Assembly: GCA_963978905.1 (NCBI GenBank) | Contig: OZ022256.1 | Span: forward strand, 30,963,426 to 31,027,425 | From: Trichostrongylus colubriformis | Lineage: Eukaryota; Nematoda; Chromadorea; Rhabditida; Trichostrongylidae | Direction: 5' to 3' | DNA length: 64,000 bases | Part shown: in pieces, positions 56,128-64,000 of the stretch | How the letters are laid out: each line of letters begins with the position of its first letter | How positions within the stretch are numbered: the first letter of the stretch is position 1 | Translations under genes and position numbers: made by a program | Notes under the pieces: generated by a model | Seen by the model: only the letters and a program-made list of their open reading frames with translations | Database searches by the model: none | Told to the model about the DNA's origin: nothing

Positions 56128-58761
56128 AGATTTGGAACCGGTGCATGAAAAAAAAACCCCTTCACCAATTTGTGGTCACCTCGACCTCTCTGTGAGATTC
56201 TTCATCACATCGTTCGCAATAAATCACACGAGAGTGTACAGAAAAATGATTCAACGGCAAGCGACTTCACGCAGCGCACAAAAGTTGCTACATCGTCCAC
56301 GAAAGTCATGACAGGAGTACTACCCCAACAGGATCTGCGAAATGGCCTTTCCTCATCACTAGTGTGTACCTTTATGAAAGGATTCGCGCGGCGCCGCGAG
56401 CGACGTTTGCGCGAGGTGGCTGCCCACGTAGAAATCGCGGGTAATTGAGTAAGAAGGTCGGTGGCCGTACCGCGTTTCTTTTTATTCGTTTCGCCGCTAT
56501 TGAGCTTACTTTCAAATTATTTTCATCTGAATAACGGAATTTGGTTGAATACAGTTGAGTTTGAACGCTTCTACTTCACTCTCCATTGATGATAGCGTTT
56601 TGCATGCATTTATTCCGTTTCGTATGCTATGTATTATCTTTTGGATATCAACACGAGGATAGTGGAAAGGTAGATAATTGACCTCAGCCTAGGGAGGTGT
56701 TCCGAGGTGAACGAAACCATCTACGTGCAAGAACGGACTTTTGCGTTACAGTGGAACTGAGTCACTCATCGTCAAGCTTCTTTCCCTTGACCGAGCTGTG
56801 CAAATGCTGGAAGCGCCCTGCGTCTCAATTCGATACAATACAAAATATATAATTTCACTATAGTACGATGTATAAAGCAAATAAAGCCCTGGCAAACAAA
56901 AATTATGCATATAAAAAGGATGCATAGTACAGGAAATGGAACGAATGCATCACAACGCTATTATCAACCAAGAGTGAACGGGATACTTCAGAATGAACTT
57001 AATTCAACTCAATCTTGTTTAATGAGACGAAAACAATAAGAAAACAAGCACAACATAGCGGCAAAATGAATAAAAATATGCGTAGATACGGTCGCCCCAA
57101 CGCAGATGTACACGCGATTTCCCTGGAGTTAACTGACGCGCAAATGTCGCTCAGAGAACGTAGCAAAATCTTGACATAACGGTACACACCCCCTTATCAC
57201 GAACAAAACTAAAACTGGATTAGTACGGCCAAATAACGCTCTGAAAAGACCAAACGCAGATCCAGGTTCACACTCGACACTTACGGCACAAGTATGCCTA
57301 CCTTAGGGGGTAGAATCTTGGTAAGGCGCAGTCAAACTTTGCGATTTTGCGATTCTTGTATGATTTGAGAATGGAGATGCTATCAATGGTGAGAACTACC
57401 GAATCCCTGCTACATGATAGTGGATTCGAGCCCTTGGGACCCGAAATACCCGCGCACGAATAAGTCTCTCGCCCCACTCAGAGAAATAAAAGATCTCGTT
57501 CCAGGCCTAGTGCGCACAGACCTGATTCGACTTGAGAGTCATACCCCCTCCACAATTTCCTGAACGCCCCGCCCCACTGTCACGTCCAGATGATTCGGGA
57601 TGTGTCCGACTCCGCCTAACAGTGTGTAAAGGCGCAAATCACGGGACTTTGGCCACAGCAGAGACCGTCCCTGCAGCGACTTTTAAAACTCCACCCCCAT
57701 GTCCCACTTGTCCTTTTGCGTGAAAAATATCCCGTTTTGGGACTATGCACTCCAACTGGCCCTCATTTCGGTAGGTTGGTTTAAAGAGATTCCAAACAAG
57801 GTCAAGCCTTCATTGAGGATTCCTCGACAGGGGGGTCGCATTTGGCCGCCTCTTTCATTTTGGAGATATGGTATAGTTCAAGTAGTCATTAGAAAGTACG
57901 ACCATTTGAAGTTGAACACTTCAAAAATTTTCAAAATTTCCCTCGACTGGATTTTCATATAGAGAACAACGCAACCATTAGGAAAACCAAACTGCCAAGA
58001 CCGGTATAAGGAAATTATCAGGAAAACAGTTCACAGTGCTTTGAAATATATAGTCTAAGTAAAGTTTCAAGTGATCAAAAAATGTCCAATTTAGGACCAT
58101 GTGATCGCCGGGTCGCTACCGCAGTAGCGATGCGGCCATTGCAGTGGAGCGCATTACATGACTCCTATTTGGTTTCTAACTTTTCTTTCTTTTTTTCATC
58201 CTCTATCCCTGCTGCATAACTTACGTGAGTTTTTATTCTCCGTTGTCATCGGAGGACGAGCACAGTACCCATGGTCGACGACGCTTTCGTTTCAGAATAT
58301 AGACATTGAATTTTGCTAGGCTCTTACTGCTCTTGAACGCTCGTGTTTTGGAACATACTTACTGGGTTTGCTAGGTTCCCATTTCCCTTACTTTATCAAA
58401 ATTTTAGCCTCATTGTTTCTTTTTTTTTTTTTGACCAAAGGCTCTTAACTTTGGTGAATCGCATTGGCTGGATATGAACCATAGAAATAGCGGAACCTGA
58501 AAAAAGGGGGGTCGCATGGTGGCCCCCTTTTGGAGGGAGGGGTCGTAATTTTTGAAAATTTTGCTCGACACTACGCTAGACCCTGTTTCCAAACCACGTA
58601 CACAAGAAAAGGGTAGAGCGATCTCTCGACAGGCCGCCCATCGGTGTCCATGGTCATAAAATTGGATATTTCCCGTAAAAAAGTATGAGCTGGGCATGGG
58701 AGCCGATCTTCGTTCTAAAGTGTCTGCGAAACGCTGCTCGCTATCGCCTAGATCCCATATA
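56128..58761. other. no gene recognised
   Basis: Short frames only. A GC-rich patch at 56385-56415 and an A/T-rich patch at 56840-56900. Blocks at 57820-57930 and 58500-58565 share 'ggggggtcgcat' followed by 'tttt.aaaatttt', suggesting a degraded dispersed repeat. Confidence 0.35.
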
Positions 58762-59264
58762 CAGTAGCGCAGTTTTCGACGGAATGGTCTTTCACTTGTG
58801 TTTTTCACTTGTAACTTTTTTGCGACTGGACCGATCTAAAAAAACATTTTATGTTGTACTCGGAGACACTGCATACTGAATATACTATTTTGGTGCTCAA
58901 CGGTGTAAGTTACGTGGTTAAATGCAATTTTTTGTTTTTGGAGTGCCATACCTATGCCGTCCCGCTGTGCCACTGTCATCAAAAGTCGTGGTCCTTCTAC
59001 AAAATATTGATGTTCTCTGAAGCTTGCTCGTTTTATTTTTGTAAAGAAAGCCGTTTTTCTTGACCAAGCCTTTTTCTTTTTTTTTTGGGTGGTTTTGTAG
59101 TAAGTCCTTGTAAAAAAACCATGAAAAGAGTCAAGCGGCACTCAAGTAGAAGGAAATGTTGACAATAGGTTCAGGCACCACCTATTAAAATTTTGTCAAA
59201 TTTGGTCAAGTAGAAAAAAGTTATGACAAATAAAGTTTTGGCCGAAGACTTTTGAGCGCTACTG
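58762..59264. mobile_element. 503-bp Tc1-type non-autonomous element
   Basis: The ends are 'cagtagcgcagttttcgac' and the complement of 'gcgctactg', extending with similarity such as 'cacttgtaacttttttgcga' versus 'gtcataacttttttctac'. TA flanks (58760-58761, 59265-59266). The first eight bases match the right-hand end of the Tc1 copy at 36943-38501. No transposase frame. Confidence 0.75.
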
Positions 59265-59818
59265 TATGTGAGCACCTCTGGACACTGTTAGGCCGCATTC
59301 ATGCTTTGCACACTGACGTCGGCACCGGCAGCCACGACGCCGCCAACCACGTCGGCACCCTGGTGACGCGATCGTTTGTAAAACCCTCAACCCAATTACA
59401 CCACAGTATGATGACTGTGGCGAGAGCCACGAACAAATTCGAGTATCAGTCCTATGGCTTAACTTTTGTCAGGTTAGTTAATTCGATTTCGAAATCGCAT
59501 ACACTACATAGCTACGGGTACATCACGCGTTAAGGCTGATGTGAGCTGAGACTTCGCGGATCTCTGAGATTACGCGCAATTTCGCAAGCGATTGCAAAGT
59601 CCGATTTCGGCTGTAAGGTGTTTGCCCACCACTGTTTACTACAAAAACAAGCACGAACGACCCCGTTAAAGACGAACAAGGATAGAGAAAAGAGAGGAGA
59701 AAGCAAAATCATAAAAAGCAAGAGATGAGCAAGATGAATACACAGCAAGTAATAGCCAAAAGCAAAAGTAGAGAAAAACTAACAGTTCTGTAGAAGGACG
59801 ATGAGAAATAAAAAATAG
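59265..59818. other. no gene recognised; partial PIF-like end
   Basis: At about 59289 'ttaggccgcattcatgcttt' gives a TTA-preceded terminus like that of the 61719 and 23135 elements, followed by GC-rich 'cggcaccggcagccacgac'. The opposite end is not found. Confidence 0.4.
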
Positions 59819-60711
59819 GGCACTATTCCACTACCACTACCCCAGATACCGCGAGTTGGGCAAAAAAATAATTTTCGCTGAAACTTTGCCCTTGGGGGTT
59901 ATTTGGGATGCTGATCACGAATATGACATCCGTTTTTGGTGATTGCGCCAATTTGGTGCAATTGCACTATGTTGGTGCAACAACTCGTTTTCACCAAAAT
60001 CGCTGAAACTTTGCCCTTGGGGGTTATTTGGGATGCTGATCACGAATATGACATCCGTTTTTGGTGATTGCGCCAATTTGGTGCAATTGCACTATGTTGG
60101 TGCAACAACTCGTTTTCACCAAAATCGCTGAAACTTCGCACAGGGGGGTTTGCTGGGGTGCTGATCACGAATATGACGTCCGTTCGAGGCGCTAGCGTCG
60201 TTTAGTTTCATTGCAGTGCAAATATAGCGGGGGCACCACACTGTTACTCAAGTTTTGCCTAAGCCTTGAGGAGGAAGGGAACCTTTCCTTCCCTTTCAAG
60301 GCTTAGGCGAAAATATACACTTGAGTGTGCAATGATGACTGTAGGATAGTATCAAATAGAAGATGATAGCGGAAAATGACGCTCTCCAGTTATATATGCA
60401 CTGTAGCAGAAATGAACATGACTGGCGCAATCTTGAAAGGCGCTACGGCGCTTGCACTGAAAACCAATGTCATATCCGTGATCAGCACACCAAATAACCC
60501 CCCCCCCCTGGGCAAAGTTTCAGCGATTTTGGTGAAAACGATTTGTTGCACCAACATGGTGCAATTGCGCCAAATTGGCGCAAACACCAAAAACGGATGT
60601 CATATTCGTGATCAGCACCCCAAATAACCCCCCCCCCTAGGCAAAGTTTCAGCGAAAATTATTTTTTTGACCAACTCGCGGTGTGTGGGGTAGTGATAGT
60701 GGAATAGTGCC
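59819..60711. mobile_element. 893-bp Mutator-like foldback element, intact copy with tandem arm repeats
   Basis: The terminal inverted repeats start 'ggcactattccactaccact' and end with the complement at 60711. An exact 8-bp duplication 'aaaaatag' lies at 59811-59818 and 60712-60719. Nearly the whole element is one foldback. The left arm contains a 125-bp unit starting 'aaactttgccc' at 59881, repeated at 60006 and partly at 60131; each unit includes 'gctgatcacgaatatgacat'. The centre (60258-60306) is a smaller hairpin around 'cctaagccttgagg'. No coding capacity. Confidence 0.88.
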
Positions 60712-61718
60712 AAAAATAGCCTAGGGAGATTTCCAAGAAGATAATAGAAATTGAAGAAAAAATCAGAGCAACAACATCATGGAAGTACTGATTTCTTAAT
60801 AAAATGTATGTTTGAAAGTTGTGCATCCCAGTCGCATGTACAGCACAATGAAGTTTGCTTACATCTGGAGACTTTCACTGAGACAATAGGAAGCTGCACC
60901 GTACCAATCGAGATAACAAAGCCAAAAGTCGGGATTGATAACGTGATAGGTTGAATGAACAGATAACGAACAATTTAACGATCAGGACAGGTAAGCTTCG
61001 ATTAGCAGGTTGTGAAATTAGCGCCCATCTCTCTGCCTTCAATTAATTCTATGAGCATAAAAGAAATAATTGGAAGATTGGAAATCCGAGCACAAAATAA
61101 ATAACACTTTTTTGAGAAGTCTTCACCAAGCTGAACATTTGCCCGCCAGATGTGAGTATGGCCTGCCTCCCGGATGTGCAAATGGCACCACGAAAGTATA
61201 GGAAAGCACTAATCACAGCATTCGCGCAAGACCGCAGCTCCATCTTTCCATCAATTTCCAGTCCGTTCGCAACTTGACATACAGACCAGCACGGACAGCG
61301 GGACCAGAAAACAACCGCTCAAGTGGGAGGGAGGATAACGTGACCTCAACACAAGTCGAAGATATGCGATCGTGTGATTTGCACGGTCGCAGAATAGTAG
61401 CTTCGCAAGGTATAATCGAGGTCCTAGGTAGTGCTCTAAATTTGCGATCGCGCCTGCCTTCGAGGTGATTACGCGATTCAGGAGGAAAGAATAAGATACG
61501 CGTCGATTAGATGAATGATACGCTTAGTCGCTTCAGCCGAACTTTGAACAATACTCTAGAGTGATCAGTGAATCGGCTAATAGAGAAATAGTAAATTTAG
61601 TGATTCGCAGCTAAGAAACATTTTAAAAACATAACGCCGTTCCGGGATGTACGTCAGAACTGTCTAGGACACGTGTAGAGGCGACGGCCGCACCCCGTAG
61701 CGCACGACCAATCCATGA
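60712..61718. other. no gene recognised
   Basis: No exon supported. Around 61440-61510 a fragment related to the 18212 hairpin ('gattacgcgattcagg', 'aataagatacgcg') is present. Confidence 0.35.
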
Positions 61719-62118
61719 GGCCGCGTTCGTACTTCAACGGCGACGACGGCGACAAAATCACTTGCCCGTCGTGACCACGGCAACAGTCTGGTGACGCGCT
61801 CCGTGCTGTTGAAAGCTCGACCCAAGCACATTTCAGTACAGTACATTCAAATCTCGACATAATTTGGCACTATGCACAACTTCGAGTTCGAATTCATTGC
61901 TCTCACCACGATCATCATGCATAGTTTGGCACACATACCAAGATTCGAATTCGAATTCTGGGGTGTCGCCACGACCATCATACTGTAGTGTGGTTAGGTC
62001 GAGCGTTTTGCAAACGAAGCTCGTCACCAGAGTGCCGCCGTGGTCGGTGGCGGGCACATGATTTTGCCGGCGTCAAATTGCCGCCGTCGTCGCCGGTGTA
62101 CAAAGTATGAGCGCGGCC
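61719..62118. mobile_element. 400-bp PIF/Harbinger-like MITE
   Basis: The ends are 'ggccgcgttcgtactt' plus 'caacggcgacgacggcg', and the complement of 'cgccgtcgtcgccgg' plus 'aaagtatgagcgcggcc'. A 3-bp flank (TGA at the left, TAA at the right) is consistent with a mutated TWA duplication. The ends resemble those of the 23135 hairpin. Short direct copies of 'gattcgaattcgaattc'-like sequence lie inside. Confidence 0.72.
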
Positions 62119-64000
62119 TAACCGAACTAGCAGGGAACTCAAAACAGCGATGCGGTTCGCGTGACGTACGACGTACATGACAAATCCGACGAACATCCCA
62201 CAGCTCCACCTCCCAGTGACCCGACAAAAACTCAAAACGCGGATCAAATCATTCCCGCCTTTTCTCCTGCACCGCTGCTTGAAAAACTGCTTAGCTCATC
62301 TTCGCTTAGGTTTGAATCTACTTTCTAAGGAGCGACTCATCGTGAACTCTTCGATATCCTCGCCATCGTTCTGGTCGAACTACTAGGAAAGCTCTCTCGG
62401 TGAAGAGGAAGATAGCTAAACGTGTCGCACTAAACAGGTTATGGTGGAGTGTTTGCGGCGGTCAATCAGCTCACTTCTTATGTTTAATGTTGGCACAAGA
62501 CGGATTTGGAAGGCCGGTGATTGACTACCACCGTAACCCTGTTCAAAGGAAGCGTCATGCCCTTCAAATATCTTGATATCAGAGCGGTCCCTACGCAGTG
62601 AAAGTTGGGATTGTCGAAAACCCGAGGTTTTTGAGACAGTGTTAGCCGCCGATGATCATGTCTCCCGTAATTGATGGAAATGTGTTGGGTAGGATTGGCG
62701 GAAGATGCTCTTCGTGAGGCCAGGTAAGGGTTCCACTTGAAGAACTGAACCGTTAAACGGGATGTTCAATCCGTCGTCCTTCGTACAAATCACGGTGCTA
62801 ATGTAGCAGGGGCACTCTTTTGGCGCCGCCGTCCCTCACCAGATGCCATCCTACAGCCATCACTTTGTAAACCGAAATGTGTATTCTCACCTAAGCCTTA
62901 GTTAGCAGAGGTAGGGATTTCCAGAGATTTCAAGAGAATTTTTTTCCTATGAACTAAGGTTACCGAGCAAAGTATAGTTGCTCCGTCAACCACTTTATCA
63001 CTCAAATCGTATTCATTTATGGTGCGCCACAACAGTCTTGAGCTGCTTTCGTAGTTGGAGGAACCGTCATTTTTGCGCTGTCTTCCCTCACCAGATTTCA
63101 TCCTACCCACAAATCTGCACACGCAAATGAAGACATAGGTGTCATGTAAGGAAGGCTTGGGAAAAATACACACCTAAAAAAATCGAAATGATTCTAAATA
63201 AGATGATTGCAGGATGGTATCATGGGGAGACGGTGGCGTAAAAGTGTGTGGTGCCTCACAATAACACTATATTTTTGCATAAGCCTCGGTGTACGAGGTC
63301 TCTTCCGTCCTGAAACCTAGGCAGAGATAGCGCCAATTGCCAAGCAGGATAGTGTACCTCTTCTCCAAAACAACATGCACCTGTTCCCCACACGTCTCCG
63401 CCAGCAACGATTGCCTCAAAAACCTCGGGCTTCGGTGATCCCTATCTTGACCATGTTTGAAGGACCGCGCTGGCATCACAATCTTCAAAAGACGTCTTGC
63501 GTCCAGGATTACGAAAATATTTCACAGGCCTCCGGCCTTGTGTGTTAGGCTGCGCTCATACCAAACTTACAGGCATTTATGTATTTTAGCGTGGAGAAAA
63601 AGATGCATGTCGATCGAGAAAGTAATAATATTCGCGTGTCCACGATTTAGGATCTTCGGCGGATTCGCATCTGCGATTTCAAACCATGATGCAGATAAAC
63701 TGACGTGGTGGTACGCGGCTTCGCGAAAAATACCAAACGGCGGATACGCAGAGATGCCGAAAATCCCGTGAGTATTAATGCAGCATTAGCAAAAAAAAGC
63801 ATGAAGTAAACCCGACAACCCCATCATGAAGGATACACCGTAAAGCACTTGTTGAATCACTCCACAGATGTGCAGGAGAAGCAGTAAAAGCATGTCACTG
63901 TCTCGTGACACTGACATTGCAGCAAATAGTATCAAGTAACATAAAGTTTAACGGAACGGACACCCGCAGCGTTACGGATGCTGATTCATTTCTCATTGTA
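62119..64000. other. no gene recognised; degenerate repeats
   Basis: No supported exon. Near 62800-63310, pieces such as 'ctcacctaagcct', 'tagtgtacctc' and 'gtgtggtgcctcac' recall the centre of the Mutator-like foldback family, so this is probably an old decayed copy. A 'ttaggctgcgctcatacc' PIF-like end begins at about 63545 and runs toward the window edge. Confidence 0.4.

Noticed and set aside
58410..58808. 132-codon minus-strand frame with a poly-lysine end
   Set aside because: The lysines come from a T homopolymer at 58420-58432, and the rest is unrecognisable and next to a degraded repeat.
1..64000. CRISPR array, rRNA, spliced-leader RNA, bacterial operon or defence system
   Set aside because: No regularly spaced short direct repeats, no rRNA or spliced-leader motifs recognised, and gene structure is eukaryotic throughout.

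Overview
The window looks like nuclear DNA of a nematode, most likely a strongylid (hookworm-type, clade V). The reasons are small exons separated by long repeat-filled introns, TTTTCAG/GTAAGT-type splice sites, Tc1 and mariner elements, and very many palindromic miniature transposons (MITEs). There is no bacterial, viral or organellar gene organisation. I read the two main gene models directly: every exon junction keeps frame, and the protein families are recognisable.

Layout. About 1-31,900 is gene-poor. It holds dispersed repeats and MITEs and only weak exon candidates: a transketolase-like exon at 3239-3342, an unidentified open frame at 7267-7666, and a membrane-segment ORF near 14.3 kb. 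From 31,969 to 41,710 (+) lies a CRELD (crld-1 type) gene with eight shared exons. It then has two alternative last exons, one coding two membrane spans and one coding an acidic tail ending in the KDEL-like signal KNEL. A decayed Tc1-family transposon sits in the intron before those last exons. From 55,314 to 45,453 (-) lies a 15-exon ILVBL/HACL2 (acetolactate-synthase-like, thiamine-diphosphate lyase) gene, convergent with CRELD. Its introns hold an internally deleted mariner and several TTAA-flanked MITEs. Beyond 55.4 kb there are only repeats and one weak exon candidate.

Function. Both confident proteins belong to families that work in the endoplasmic reticulum: CRELD in folding and maturation of cysteine-rich membrane proteins, and ILVBL/HACL2 in cleavage of 2-hydroxyacyl-CoA. 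Nothing in the sequence shows that they act together; they are simply tail-to-tail neighbours.

The most informative part of the rest is transposon archaeology. Many boundaries are exact because target-site duplications can be read: 8 bp for a hAT-like palindrome family (three copies), 8-9 bp for two Mutator-like foldback families, TTAA for several families, TA for Tc1/mariner-type elements, and 3 bp for PIF/Harbinger-like hairpins. Two nested stacks give insertion orders. I found no CRISPR array, no rRNA, no convincing functional tRNA and no novel defence or biosynthetic system.
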